Source of the DNA: DASSFG01 sp035547915 | GTDB lineage: Bacteria > Planctomycetota > Planctomycetia > Pirellulales > JAICIG01 | DNA: 64,000 nucleotides | Direction: 5' to 3' | Assembly: GCA_035547915.1 (NCBI GenBank) | Contig: DASZTS010000014.1 | Coordinates: 53,134-117,133, forward strand | In this document: positions 17,288-26,565 of the stretch, piece after piece | How positions within the stretch are numbered: position 1 is the stretch's first letter | Layout of the letters: each line of letters starts with the position of its first letter | The notes under the pieces: generated by a model | Database searches by the model: none | What the model was told of the DNA's origin: nothing | Seen by the model: the letters and a program-made list of their open reading frames with translations, nothing else | Program-made: the position numbers and the translations under genes

Positions 17288-18089
17288 GACTAACCCTCTT
17301 GGCTCTGTCCCGCATCGCTGATTGCCATTTCTTCACGTCATACCGCTTCGCCGCTTTACGAGCCTCCTGAAGCGTCTCGGCAAGTAGCTGTACTATTTCC
17401 GACATTCCGAGTTCCTTGCCGGTAATCACGACCGTGGCTTGCGACATCGGTATCTTCACTCGCGACAGGTGGACCGCCTGAGCCTGGCCCTGCCGGGCCT
17501 TGCGGCTTTGCCGCTCAACTTCATCGCGCGAGCTTCCCGACCGAATCGCGGCCAGCATCCGCCGTTGCTCCTCCTCCTCACCGGCTTTCTTGATCGCATA
17601 AGCTTTTGAGAAGCCGAACTCGCCGTTCAAGAAGGCTTCCTTCGCTTCCGGGATCAGGTCGTCCACCGAGAGAATCCGCGGCATCATCGACGGGTCGAAA
17701 CGCATGTCCGCCGCCAGTTCCTTCTTTGACCGGTCAGGGCTCTCCGCCGCAATTTCCTTGCAGGCCCGGTACACCTCTGCGTCGGTCAACCCTTCCCGCA
17801 GCAGGTTTTCGATCAATTGCAGCCTCTTGATCTCGCCGGGGCTCACCTCGCCATCGAGCACTTTCACGTCAGCGTGCGTAATTCCGGCGAGCTTCATAGC
17901 CCGCAGCGACCGTTCCCCGGCCACCAGCGTCCGGTCACGCAGCACGACCAGCGGGCGAAGCTGCCCGTCGCGTTTCAGGCTTTCGGCGTGCCGCCGAAGT
18001 CCCTCTTCGTCAAACTGCTTGCGGACGTTTTCCTTGACGATGATGTCTTCCACCGCCCATCGCTCGTAGGTTCCGATTGTGGTCTTCAT
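17274..18089 (-). CDS. ParB/RepB-type partition protein
   Basis: A 271-residue protein with a ParB N-terminal domain: IIVKENVRKQFDEEGL, GQLRPLVVL, the nucleotide-binding AGERSLRAMKLAG, and LQLIENLLREGLTDAE. A helix-turn-helix region follows (SKKELAADMRFDPSMMPRIL). ParB proteins bind centromere-like sites and may act as CTP switches. No ParA is adjacent. In mobile elements such solo ParB proteins can also serve as regulators. It is coupled to the upstream membrane gene by a four-base overlap. Confidence 0.85.
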   Translation of the reverse strand: MKTTIGTYERWAVEDIIVKENVRKQFDEEGLRRHAESLKRDGQLRPLVVLRDRTLVAGERSLRAMKLAGITHADVKVLDGEVSPGEIKRLQLIENLLREGLTDAEVYRACKEIAAESPDRSKKELAADMRFDPSMMPRILSVDDLIPEAKEAFLNGEFGFSKAYAIKKAGEEEEQRRMLAAIRSGSSRDEVERQSRKARQGQAQAVHLSRVKIPMSQATVVITGKELGMSEIVQLLAETLQEARKAAKRYDVKKWQSAMRDRAKRVSHAND

Positions 18090-18484
18090 TGCGACCTCCT
18101 TTCATCTCTCAAAGGTTCACTCAACTTGCCCTGCTTCGATTTCCCCCGATCCGCCTCCCACTGCTTCAACTCCGTGAAGAGTTCGACCGCCCTGATCGCG
18201 TCTTGCAGATTCCCCTGACTCTCCTTCCACCTGACGAACTCAAGAAACCGGTCGAAGAATCTGGCCCGCCATGCCGATTCCGTTTCCGTTTTTGATGCCC
18301 ACCACACCAGTGCCAGGCTGAAAATCGTCGCTGCCGGAAACAGCGGCATGTACACTCGCGGATCGTGAAGGCCATCCCTGTCCCAAAGCTCTGGATGCGT
18401 CAGGTCATCGTGAATGACCCAGCCGTACCAGACCGGTCCCACGGTTAAGAAAAGCAGGAGAATGGCGGCCTGAATGTTTTTCAT
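18086..18484 (-). CDS. Two-span membrane protein
   Basis: A 132-residue protein with hydrophobic segments at about residues 5-25 (IQAAILLLFLTVGPVWYGWV) and 46-63 (LFPAATIFSLALVWWA), then a charged cytoplasmic-type tail. It overlaps parB by four bases. No family recognised. It sits in the run of mobilization and membrane genes. Confidence 0.6.
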   Translation of the reverse strand: MKNIQAAILLLFLTVGPVWYGWVIHDDLTHPELWDRDGLHDPRVYMPLFPAATIFSLALVWWASKTETESAWRARFFDRFLEFVRWKESQGNLQDAIRAVELFTELKQWEADRGKSKQGKLSEPLRDERRSQ

Positions 18485-18551
18485 GATCCGTTTCCTTCAT
18501 GCGGGTTGCCTGCTGCGGGCAAAGGGCGCTTTGCGCCCCTTATCCTGCTGG

Positions 18552-18767
18552 CTAGGCGTAGAGGCACTTCACCGTTTCGATGACCCACTTCAACTGATGG
18601 GATGACAGCTCCTGAAGCGCCGTGTTGTAAAACTTCCTTGCGTACTCGGCGGCGGCACGATCCGCCTGTTCCTGTTCCTCCTTGCTGAGCCTGTAGTACC
18701 ACCACAGCGTGAAAATTCCGGCTGCGGCTGCCACGGCGGCGAGAATTCCAGTGATTGGGTATGCCAC
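18552..18767 (-). CDS. Single-span membrane protein, paralogue of 18825-19052
   Basis: A 71-residue protein from a GTG start with GGAGGATC upstream. One N-terminal membrane span (GILAAVAAAAGIFTLWWYY) is followed by LSKEEQEQADRAAAEYARKF and LSSHQLKWVIETVK. The same layout recurs in the neighbouring gene. Function unknown. Confidence 0.6.
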   Translation of the reverse strand: MAYPITGILAAVAAAAGIFTLWWYYRLSKEEQEQADRAAAEYARKFYNTALQELSSHQLKWVIETVKCLYA

Positions 18768-18824
18768 GACGATCCTCCTCTCTCTTCAGTCCGAATTGCT
18801 TTCCACATGCCTTCGCCGCCCGGC

Positions 18825-19052
18825 CTACTGGCCGCCGTCAAAGTGCCTACGCTTCACGTGAGCGTACACGTCGTTCAACTCCTGCTTGCTGAGCTGGTCG
18901 ATTCCCTTGCGGAACAGGCTGATCGCATATCGCTTTGCCAGTTCGTCAACCTTTGCCCGCTCTTCCTTGCTCAGCGTCCAATACCAAACAGAGTGCATGA
19001 GGCCCAATCCCGCGAGAATCCCGGCTCCAATTGGGATGAGTGGAAAAAACAT
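18825..19052 (-). CDS. Single-span membrane protein, paralogue of 18552-18767
   Basis: A 75-residue protein: membrane span (IPIGAGILAGLGLMHSVWYW), then LSKEERAKVDELAKRYAISL and LSKQELNDVYAHVKRR. It lines up along its length with its downstream neighbour (LSKEE, Asp, Ala-Tyr-Ala, LSxxxL, VK), so the two probably arose by tandem duplication. AAAGGAGC precedes the ATG. Confidence 0.62.
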   Translation of the reverse strand: MFFPLIPIGAGILAGLGLMHSVWYWTLSKEERAKVDELAKRYAISLFRKGIDQLSKQELNDVYAHVKRRHFDGGQ

Positions 19053-19078
19053 GCTTCAAGCTCCTTTCGATTCTGTGC

Positions 19079-19798
19079 TTAAACCTTGACTAATGATTCC
19101 GTCGCCCCGTCCAAACCAGCAACAACCATCCTCGCTGTTTGCTCGTGCGGAGAGTTGGCCTCGAACACCGCCCTGCTGAACCCAATGGGCGTGGCCGAAC
19201 GCAGGTTGGCCCGTTCCTCGGATGGCGGCAGCAAGTGCATCTTGCTGCCCAGCGTCGGTTCAACCCGCCTGGGTTCCGGCAGGCGAAACCCGCCGCCAAC
19301 CCAGAGGCACGTTCGCTTCGTGTACGCCTCTGGGCTGGGATCATCCAGATAGCCGGCGTAGTCGCAGGGATCGAACGAGTAATCCGGCTTCCGCCAGTAC
19401 GTCGAGAGTGTGCTGACCGGGTTCTCAATGAGAAACGGGGCGTTGCTTGCTTCACATATCGCATTGCACGCAGCGACGACGCGGAGAGAATCTGCCAGTG
19501 CGTCCAACCCCTTGTCCTTGAACCACCTCGCCCCGGAAACAGCCAGATGGGTGCAGGGTGGGAAGGCGAATACAAATGCCACCGGACGCCCGAGCGGCGG
19601 GCAGAACCGTGTCACGTCGGCTCCTACCTTGCGGATACCATTGAGCAGCGGACCGGTGCCGGACGGATGCTGTAAATCGACCGTCCAGCATTCGTACCCA
19701 ACTGCGGCCCACGGCGCGACCGCGTGGCCGGTTAGGTCGCAGAGCGACAGAACGAGCGGAGGGCATTCCAAACACGATGTTTTCGATTTCTGATTCAT
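19079..19798 (-). CDS. Phage-type DNA cytosine methyltransferase-like protein
   Basis: A 239-residue protein resembling small DNA (cytosine-5) methyltransferase-like phage proteins: SLCDLTGHAVAPWAAVGYE (cofactor-binding start), FAFPPCTHLAVSGARWF (catalytic PC motif), and PFLIENPVSTLSTYW (ENP motif). It is shorter than a full methyltransferase, with a reduced target-recognition part. It may protect the element's DNA from restriction. It heads the minus-strand run that continues to the recombinase. Confidence 0.75.
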   Translation of the reverse strand: MNQKSKTSCLECPPLVLSLCDLTGHAVAPWAAVGYECWTVDLQHPSGTGPLLNGIRKVGADVTRFCPPLGRPVAFVFAFPPCTHLAVSGARWFKDKGLDALADSLRVVAACNAICEASNAPFLIENPVSTLSTYWRKPDYSFDPCDYAGYLDDPSPEAYTKRTCLWVGGGFRLPEPRRVEPTLGSKMHLLPPSEERANLRSATPIGFSRAVFEANSPHEQTARMVVAGLDGATESLVKV

Positions 19799-20986
19799 GG
19801 CGTTACTTGAGTGTTTCCCGCACTCACTTCCGATAACCTTTGTCTCTGGTCTGAATCGCGATGCTGTCGATCAGCGTCGCCAGGGGCTCCGCAAGCGGCG
19901 GCCCTGGATGCGTCCTTGCGAAGCCCCGCTGATCCACGTTCCTTTCCAGCGGCGGCTTTCATCGGCCACTGCCGTTCTCGTTGTCTGTTAAACTCTACGA
20001 ACGGTGCCTCCTGGCCTCCAAACCGCAAGCTGCCGCATTCGGGCTAGAGCAAGCCATTCACCCAGTAAATGAGCGGCAAATGACTAACATCACCGGCGAA
20101 GTGGCCTCGTTCTAAACCGCAGCGATCATTTCAATGGGGGTCGCGATGATCTCTCCGCTGGCCGCTTCGCCGTTCGCTCCACAGAGGCTGGCTTGTTGTC
20201 GCCCGCCTCGGCGGGCGTCTGAGGATTCTTCGTTTGATGGTGTTCAAGCAGGCATTTGTTTCGCCTGTCGCGAACTGGTCGTGTGGCCGATCACAGCCGC
20301 AACGTGCGGCAGAATAGCCATTTGCGCCTTGCGGACTACTGTTTAGGCAGGGGAATCACGACTTTCCCAACGTGGATCGACCGATCGACGCAGCCGTGAA
20401 CGTGCGCTGGATACGGGCTAGGATTTGTGTATGCCCGTGATCTTGTCCGTCTGATCGCGCCACAGTTCCATGAATTCGTTGTCCTCCGCAGCCTGCGGTA
20501 TTCCGGCTCGTTGGTACCGCCAAGAGGCATTCTCCCGTATCTGCCCGCGATTCCCCGATTAAGTCGATCATTTCGCGGTTCGCAACGTTCAAGTCGCCGC
20601 CACAATGAAAACGGTTGCTCTACCTTCGACGTGCCCAGGCAATAACCCTGTCGATTAAAGTTTGCTGCGACTGCCCTGACGTGACCTGCCGTTCTTATCC
20701 CGGAGTTGCAGGTAAAGCGGTTCGGCCGCTTCTCGTGCCGCGTGTAGGCATTCACGTAATCGCTGCACTGTGCCGGTCACCGGCCGGCGGGCTCAAGATA
20801 CGTGCGGAATCGCCACCGTGGCACTTGGGCTCGCTTCGACCCGCGTACTGGCGCGTATAGCGGAATGACTGCACAGCCACTCAGGCGGGCAAACCCTCGT
20901 AAACCGGCTCTCAGAGCCACTTTCCGCGGGACATTGCTCACAAACTGTGATATTCTGAGCTTGTTGGAATTGAGAGGGGCGGCAAC
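19799..20986. other. 1.2-kb stretch with no convincing gene
   Basis: No frame here has both a plausible start and family-like composition. On the minus strand near 20340-20560 a short stretch reads like decayed coding sequence (AAEDNEFMELWRDQTDKITG) broken by stops. That would suit gene remnants between the mobilization block and the AlpA/integrase module. It may also hold a boundary of a nested insertion. Confidence 0.4.
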
Positions 20987-21190
20987 ATGCTAGATATTCC
21001 AGAAACCGGCTTTCTACGACTACCGCAGGTGTTGAGCGTCATTCCTGTTGGCAAAACCAGTTGGTGGAAAGGCGTCAAATCGGGACGCTTCCCAAAGCCA
21101 GTGAAGTTGTCGGAGCGCTGCACAGCTTGGCGCGCTGAGGATATTCGCCAGTTAATCACACAGTTATCTCAAGCCGAGCCCAACGCATAG
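20987..21190 (+). CDS. AlpA-family regulator
   Basis: A 67-residue AlpA/MerR-type DNA-binding protein: GFLRLPQVLSVIPVGKTSWW, then GVKSGRFPKPVKLSERCTAW and EDIRQLI. AlpA proteins often accompany P4-type integrases and regulate them; such an integrase follows 334 bases downstream. Nothing else is recognised in the 21191-21524 gap. Confidence 0.88.
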   Translation: MLDIPETGFLRLPQVLSVIPVGKTSWWKGVKSGRFPKPVKLSERCTAWRAEDIRQLITQLSQAEPNA

Positions 21191-21524
21191 CATTGTTGAT
21201 TGCCAAAGACTTCAAGTACTGGTAATACAACTGCGCGACTGGCATTACTCGCATTTGTGCTAGGGGTACAAATCTGGGGTATCTATCTTCGCAGCACCGG
21301 ACAATCTTCATTTAATCCAGTCACTTGCTTTCGCAATGTGATTCCGACCCGGGGCACCATCTATTTGGACCATGACGTTCCCAGGTGTCCGCGCAATAGA
21401 GGATGAGAGCCGATCTCCGAGTGACCGGCTCTCATAGTGGTCCAACGAGAATCGTTGACATGTAGCTACGAAGTGGGGTATATTTGTATACATATACCCC
21501 GGTTAAACGTAAAATGTACCCCAG

Positions 21525-22715
21525 ATGCCTACGTGTCTTTCAGATGCCAAAGCCCGCAATGCCAAGCCGAGACCTAAGCCATACAAGATAGCGGACGGCG
21601 ATGGGTTATTCCTCGTAATCATGCCGTCGGGCAGTAAATACTGGCGGCTCAGGTATTTCTTCGGTGGCAAGGAAAAGCTCCTGGCGTTGGGGGTCTACCC
21701 TGACATCAATCTCGCCGATGCTCGTGAACGGCGTGCGGCGGCCCGAAAGGTTCTTGCAACTGGGAGCGATCCCGCTGAAGTAAAGAAAGAGGCCAAGCGG
21801 GTCGCGACGCTCAAAACGGCCAACGCCTTTGAGGTTGTAGCCAGGGAATGGTTTGCGAAACGCAAGCACGAATGGGCGGCCATCACCGCCGACCGAGCGC
21901 TTGGTCGTCTTGAGGCATATATTCTTCCCAAGCTGGGACAGAGACCGATTGCGGACATTACGCCACCTGAAGTCCTTGCTATGCTTCGAGCAGTTGAGGA
22001 CAGAGGCACGTTGGAGACTGCACATCGCCTCATGAACATTTGCAGCCAAATCTTCATGTATGCAATCGCCACCGGTCGAGCTGAACGTAACCCTGTTCCT
22101 GATCTGCGCGGTGCGTTAAAAACTCCTGTTGTGAAACATCGTTCATACCTAAAGGAAGCCGAACTACCAGAATACCTGAAGAAGCTCGGTGTCTACGATG
22201 GTAGTCCGCAAACGAAGCTGGCGCTGCGATTGCTCTTGCTGAGCTTCGTTCGCACGACCGAGTTGCGAGCAGCACAATGGAGCGAGATTGATTGGGACAA
22301 GGCGGAGTGGCGAGTTCCGGCCGAGCGAATGAAGATGAAGGAGTTGCATATCGTTCCATTGTCGAAGCAAGCACTCGCTGTTCTCAGGGAATTGCAGAAG
22401 CTGTCTGGCGATCGGATGTATGTTTTTCCGAATGAACATACCCCCAGCACCTTCATGAGCGAAAACACGATGCTGTACGCGCTTTATCGCATGGGTTATC
22501 ATTCCCGTGCTACCGGACACGGTTTTCGCAGCACGGCCAGTACGATCCTGAATGAACACGGGTTTCGGCCGGATGTAATCGAACGGCAGCTTGCCCATAG
22601 TGAGCAGAACTCCGTGCGGGCTGCCTACAATCATGCTCAATACCTGCCGGAACGCCGAAAGATGATGCAATGGTGGGCCGACTATCTTGATAAAGCTGCC
22701 AAGAAGAAGAAATAG
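21525..22715 (+). CDS. P4-type tyrosine integrase
   Basis: A 396-residue integrase. The N-terminal DUF4102 arm-binding domain is seen as YKIADGDGLFLVIMPSGSKY and LGVYPDINLADARERR. Catalytic residues of the C-terminal tyrosine-recombinase domain include Arg in VRTTELRAAQW, His/Arg in TGHGFRSTAST, His in LAHSEQN, and Tyr in RAAYNHAQY. P4-type integrases usually lie beside a tRNA attachment site, but none is adjacent here. This suggests it belonged to an older or nested element, or acts as a second integrase of the present one. Confidence 0.92.
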   Translation: MPTCLSDAKARNAKPRPKPYKIADGDGLFLVIMPSGSKYWRLRYFFGGKEKLLALGVYPDINLADARERRAAARKVLATGSDPAEVKKEAKRVATLKTANAFEVVAREWFAKRKHEWAAITADRALGRLEAYILPKLGQRPIADITPPEVLAMLRAVEDRGTLETAHRLMNICSQIFMYAIATGRAERNPVPDLRGALKTPVVKHRSYLKEAELPEYLKKLGVYDGSPQTKLALRLLLLSFVRTTELRAAQWSEIDWDKAEWRVPAERMKMKELHIVPLSKQALAVLRELQKLSGDRMYVFPNEHTPSTFMSENTMLYALYRMGYHSRATGHGFRSTASTILNEHGFRPDVIERQLAHSEQNSVRAAYNHAQYLPERRKMMQWWADYLDKAAKKKK

Positions 22716-22745
22716 CTGTCGATGCGGGGACCGTCCTGTTCCCGA

Positions 22746-22979
22746 TCAGTGAGGCCGCCAACGGGTAGATGCCCGTGGATCGTGGAATTCCTCCACCGCC
22801 ATCTCCGCCCAGGCACTGTAGAGTGTCCGGATGCCGGCATCGCTCTGATCGACTTGCCGTGCGAGGCAGCAGACCAGGTGCTGCACAATAGTGGCGTGCG
22901 CCTTGATCCGCCTTTCCAGTTCGTCAGGGCTCTTGCACTTCGCCAGCATCCATGCCATTACGACATCAGCCTCGTCCAT
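22746..22979 (-). CDS. Small conserved mobilization-region protein
   Basis: A 77-residue helical protein starting MDEADVVMAWMLAKCKSPDE. The ATG at 22979 is chosen because GGAGG lies at the right spacing. It overlaps the upstream gene end by 14 bases. No domain recognised. It ends 30 bases from the convergent integrase stop. Confidence 0.55.
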   Translation of the reverse strand: MDEADVVMAWMLAKCKSPDELERRIKAHATIVQHLVCCLARQVDQSDAGIRTLYSAWAEMAVEEFHDPRASTRWRPH

Positions 22980-23529
22980 GACCATCCTCCATTCCGACTG
23001 TTCCCCGCAAGAACCCCGGAGCCTTCTTGCTAAGCCACTCCCTGATTGCCTGATGTGACTCAAATTCCGCGACTTCAATGCTGTCGATCGTCGGGCCGTT
23101 TTCGCCCACCCTGCTGATTTCGTCGTCACTCATTTCACGGATGAACAGCACTCGGTGACGCTGTAACCCGGCGTGCGTCAGGTTGATCGCTCCTTCGTTC
23201 AGTGGCTTGGCGAGGTTGCTGCCTCTGATGAGGACGACATACACGACGGCCGAATTGAACGTGAGCAGCAAGCCCTCCGAGGGATCGTATTTCCACGGCC
23301 CCATGATGGAGTATGGAAACCACATGCTCCCGCCGTTCCTGAAACGAAGCTCCAGCGCCGCCGACTGGTCCCGCAATCCCCGCAGGTAGCCAAATGCCAA
23401 CGACGACGCTTCTCCTTCGTCGGTGTCCGCGTCTTTCGACTGCAATATCCCACTCAGGCCCGGCGGGGCTCCCCCGCGTTTAAGGCGATCCTGTATGAGA
23501 CGATCCTGATGTGTGGTGTCATCCGGCAT
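22966..23529 (-). CDS. Relaxase-linked hypothetical protein
   Basis: A 187-residue protein coupled to the relaxase end by an 11-base overlap. The middle has a beta-rich stretch (LELRFRNGGSMWFPYSIMG, then DPSEGLLLTFNSAVVYVVLI) resembling a small DNA- or nucleotide-binding barrel. It continues HRVLFIREMSDDE. Function unknown. Its tight linkage suggests an accessory role in DNA transfer. Confidence 0.6.
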   Translation of the reverse strand: MPDDTTHQDRLIQDRLKRGGAPPGLSGILQSKDADTDEGEASSLAFGYLRGLRDQSAALELRFRNGGSMWFPYSIMGPWKYDPSEGLLLTFNSAVVYVVLIRGSNLAKPLNEGAINLTHAGLQRHRVLFIREMSDDEISRVGENGPTIDSIEVAEFESHQAIREWLSKKAPGFLRGTVGMEDGHGRG

Positions 23530-26185
23530 GGTCCAATCCTCGATCCGGGGTTAAATCCTTCCCCGCTCCGAATACCGACAGTCCGCGTTCAATCGCCAGC
23601 CGCTTCAGCCGGTCTCGCAGATTCGCCTGCCGGGGTGCGGTTTCTGCAAGTTCGGTCGCCGACATCGGCTGGTCGGTCCGGCTGATTGCCTTGAGCAGCC
23701 CGAGATGGTCATCGGTGTACACCACCGCCTGCTCTTTGCCGCGTGTGAGCGCCACATAGGCGGTTCGCTGGTTGGTCGCGGGCAGCGATTCGCTGCCGAT
23801 GGCGACGAACACCTTATCCACCGTCGCCCCCTGACTGGCATGGCTCGTCGTGCAGTAGCCGTGCGTCAAATGCCCGAAATCCTTATCAATGATCCAGCCG
23901 TGATCGACGATGATGTCGCCACGTTTCGTAAAACCGTGGACGCTGAACAACGAGCCGTTGCTCAGGCGGTGCTTGCCGTCTCTGGTTTTGCCACCCGCCG
24001 TAATGCGGATACGGTCGCCTGCCGCCAGCGGCAACGCGACTGGCCGGTACACCTCGAACCGATCGGCAAGTTTCGTCGGTATTTCAGCCCCTTCGCTCAC
24101 CATCAGCCGCGATCCTTTGGTGTAGCCCGGTGAATTCTGCTGGAACTGGAGCAGGTAACCGGGCTCGTATTCGGTGGCGTCGGCTTTCTGTGCGTCGGTC
24201 AGGTGCGCCGGCACCCAGGCACCGACCATCCGCTCCTTGCCTAGCCGACCTTGACCGGCCAGCCCGGCACGGACTGCCGCCGTAACGCGGTCGCCTTCGA
24301 CGTGCGTTGGCGAAACGACCAGTGCCGACTTGTAATCTCCGTTCTTCTTCTTTTCGGAAGCGGCCGACAGGTACGCATCGGCAAGTGTCTGGTAGCGGTC
24401 TTTATCCGCTACCTGCCTGATCCAGCCGAGCTTATCGAGTTCATCGAATGCTTCCACGGCCCGGCCTTCGCTCAATAGTTTTGCAGCCTTTTTGTAATCG
24501 CCCTGCTGCCGCAGGATTTCAGTCATCTCAGCCACACGCAGGCCCGCATTGTCTTCGAGCAGCCGCAACGGTTCGCCTGCCGTCACACTCCGGTGCTGCC
24601 GGCGGTCGCCGACCAGCACCACGCGGGCCTTCAAGTCTTCGGCCACGTCAAACAGCTTGAGCATTTCCTTTGTCCCAAGCTGGCTGGCTTCATCCACCAG
24701 CAGCACGCCGCCCCGCGCAGATTCCTGCATCTCCTTGTCCTTGAGGAAGCGGGCCACGGTGTCGGCATCCTTGAACCCGGCTTCGTTTCGCAGCACTTCG
24801 CGGCTGGCTTTCACGGACTGCGCCATCGCCACCACCGGCTTGCCGGCTTCGGCCAGTGCCTCGCCGATTTCCTGTTCGAGCGTCGTCTTTCCGGTTCCGG
24901 CGACGCCGCGAATCAGAGTTACGCGGTCGCGGGAGCCCAGCACATGCCGCACCGCTGCTTTCTGGTCGTCGTTCAGCCATTCGCGGGAGAATGGACGCTC
25001 CGGGTTGCCAAGCGGCCGGAAGCGGCCGCGTCCATCGCGGGCGAATGCGATCAATTGCGATTCCATGTCCCGCATGAGCTTCGTGGTCGCCATCTTGCGG
25101 CCATCGACATCCTTGCGAATGAGCGGCCGGCTGGCGACTTCACGGGTTACGTCTTCCACGGTCACGCCGCCCAGGCCCCGCTTCAGGGCTTCTGTCACCA
25201 GCGCGCGTTCCGGCACCACCGCCTCACGCACGTAACTGTGCTCGATCGCATGGTCCACCGCTCCCGCTTCGCCATGCACCAGCCGGACATCGACACGCTC
25301 ACGGCGATGGACCGATGCCAGTACCTGCCGTTCCGGCTCCGTGAGTCGCCCGTTCCATTCCTTGCGAAGCTCTTCCCAGCCAAGCGGCTTGCCTTTCTTT
25401 TCACGGGTTTCGGCCCCAAGCTCGGCCTTGCGGTCAGGATTAGTGATCCCTTTTTCCGCTGCCACCTTCTCGATGAGCGTCGTTCGCCGCGAATAGCGTT
25501 GCAGCACATCCTTCGGGATTCCCGCGATCTCAAAGTCGTCGCGTTTCCGCTCGACGCCGAAGCCCAAATCCTGAAGCTTGTTGGCCAGCCGCACGCGGAA
25601 TGCCGCCTGAAAATACGGGGCATCCCGCTTCAGTTCGCGGAACTGGCCGGCTTTCCACCGTTCTTCCCGCTGGTCCCACGTGGTATTGAAGGCGAATACG
25701 TGGGCGTGCAACTGCGGATCGGGCACGCCATCGACCGGCCGCGTTGTCGTGTGGATGAATTCGGCCCACACCATGTTGCCGGTCGTGCGGTCCTTATCCT
25801 GCCCGGCCCTGCGGACGCGGGTTTTCATTTCGCTTTCAATCTCGGTCATCGTGTCATTGACCGCACCACGAAAGGCATCCATGATTCCCTGATCGCCGCT
25901 CATGGCGTAAAGCACCGACACCGACTTGGGCACGGAGAAGGTGAAGTCGTACCCGACCGTCCGATCCGTGCGCGTCCTGACCGTGAGTTGCTTACCGGTC
26001 CTTGGATCGAGATTGTCGCAGAGCCGCTCGAAGGAGAATTTGTCTACGGTGCCTTCCAGTCCCAGACGCGACGCGGCTTTTCCACCCCAGGAGCCGACAA
26101 TCTCCTGCCCTTCGCTGTAGTAATCTGCCGTGGTGTAGTATTGCTTGGCAGCCCCGGCACTATCCTGTTGCGTGATGCGGATCAT
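23519..26185 (-). CDS. MobF-family conjugative relaxase-helicase
   Basis: An 888-residue TrwC/TraI-like relaxase. The N-terminal domain has tyrosines in AKQYYTTADYYSEGQ at about residues 15-24 for nicking oriT, FSVPKSVSVLYAM, and the metal-binding HAH motif in PQLHAHVFAFNT at about residue 160. The C-terminal half is a RecD-like helicase with Walker A in RGVAGTGKTTLEQ at about residue 428 and Walker B in GVLLVDEASQLG; a UvrD-type end includes YCTTSHASQG and YVALTRGK. It nicks and unwinds the element for transfer. oriT should be near, most likely in the 26186-26565 gap. Confidence 0.93.
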   Translation of the reverse strand: MIRITQQDSAGAAKQYYTTADYYSEGQEIVGSWGGKAASRLGLEGTVDKFSFERLCDNLDPRTGKQLTVRTRTDRTVGYDFTFSVPKSVSVLYAMSGDQGIMDAFRGAVNDTMTEIESEMKTRVRRAGQDKDRTTGNMVWAEFIHTTTRPVDGVPDPQLHAHVFAFNTTWDQREERWKAGQFRELKRDAPYFQAAFRVRLANKLQDLGFGVERKRDDFEIAGIPKDVLQRYSRRTTLIEKVAAEKGITNPDRKAELGAETREKKGKPLGWEELRKEWNGRLTEPERQVLASVHRRERVDVRLVHGEAGAVDHAIEHSYVREAVVPERALVTEALKRGLGGVTVEDVTREVASRPLIRKDVDGRKMATTKLMRDMESQLIAFARDGRGRFRPLGNPERPFSREWLNDDQKAAVRHVLGSRDRVTLIRGVAGTGKTTLEQEIGEALAEAGKPVVAMAQSVKASREVLRNEAGFKDADTVARFLKDKEMQESARGGVLLVDEASQLGTKEMLKLFDVAEDLKARVVLVGDRRQHRSVTAGEPLRLLEDNAGLRVAEMTEILRQQGDYKKAAKLLSEGRAVEAFDELDKLGWIRQVADKDRYQTLADAYLSAASEKKKNGDYKSALVVSPTHVEGDRVTAAVRAGLAGQGRLGKERMVGAWVPAHLTDAQKADATEYEPGYLLQFQQNSPGYTKGSRLMVSEGAEIPTKLADRFEVYRPVALPLAAGDRIRITAGGKTRDGKHRLSNGSLFSVHGFTKRGDIIVDHGWIIDKDFGHLTHGYCTTSHASQGATVDKVFVAIGSESLPATNQRTAYVALTRGKEQAVVYTDDHLGLLKAISRTDQPMSATELAETAPRQANLRDRLKRLAIERGLSVFGAGKDLTPDRGLDHAG

Positions 26186-26205
26186 GCCTCATTTTACCGT
26201 ATCAC

Positions 26206-26229
26206 ATTAACGTTAACGAAATGTTAACG
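26206..26229. promoter_or_regulatory. GTTAACG repeats upstream of the relaxase gene
   Basis: Three TTAACG/GTTAAC elements in 24 bases (ATTAACGTTAACG, then ATGTTAACG) form overlapping palindromes just upstream of the relaxase start. They could be an operator or an oriT-proximal binding site. Confidence 0.4.
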
Positions 26230-26321
26230 CTTTTGTGCTCCACCGCAGTTTTCCTTGCTTTGCGAGGATTCGATTTCCTAAATATCACCGGCGCGCCACC
26301 GCAACGTCACACCTACGCCGC

Positions 26322-26400
26322 GCGTCCGGTTACACAGCGTGCCGCTTACTTCAACGGCCTTTTGCGTCGCCGCTGGACACTTAGGTACGCCCACGTTCGC
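26322..26400 (+). repeat. Direct repeat, left copy, flanking the oxygenase gene
   Basis: About 79 bases, GCGTCCGGTTACA through CCACGTTCGC, recur at 27362-27440 exactly 1,040 bases away with five mismatches by eye. The pair brackets the 2OG-Fe(II) oxygenase gene. Confidence 0.85.
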
Positions 26401-26565
26401 CTTTCACTGGATCACTCACTCCATCAGCACCATTACCCTTCTTACAGCACATACCATCCAGTTGAGATTCGTTCGCAACTCCGTCCATACACCGTGTCTT
26501 GCCGCTTTACTCTTTGCTGGCCCTCTGCTATAGCACCTTCGTTTGTCAATAATCCGTGCCACCTC

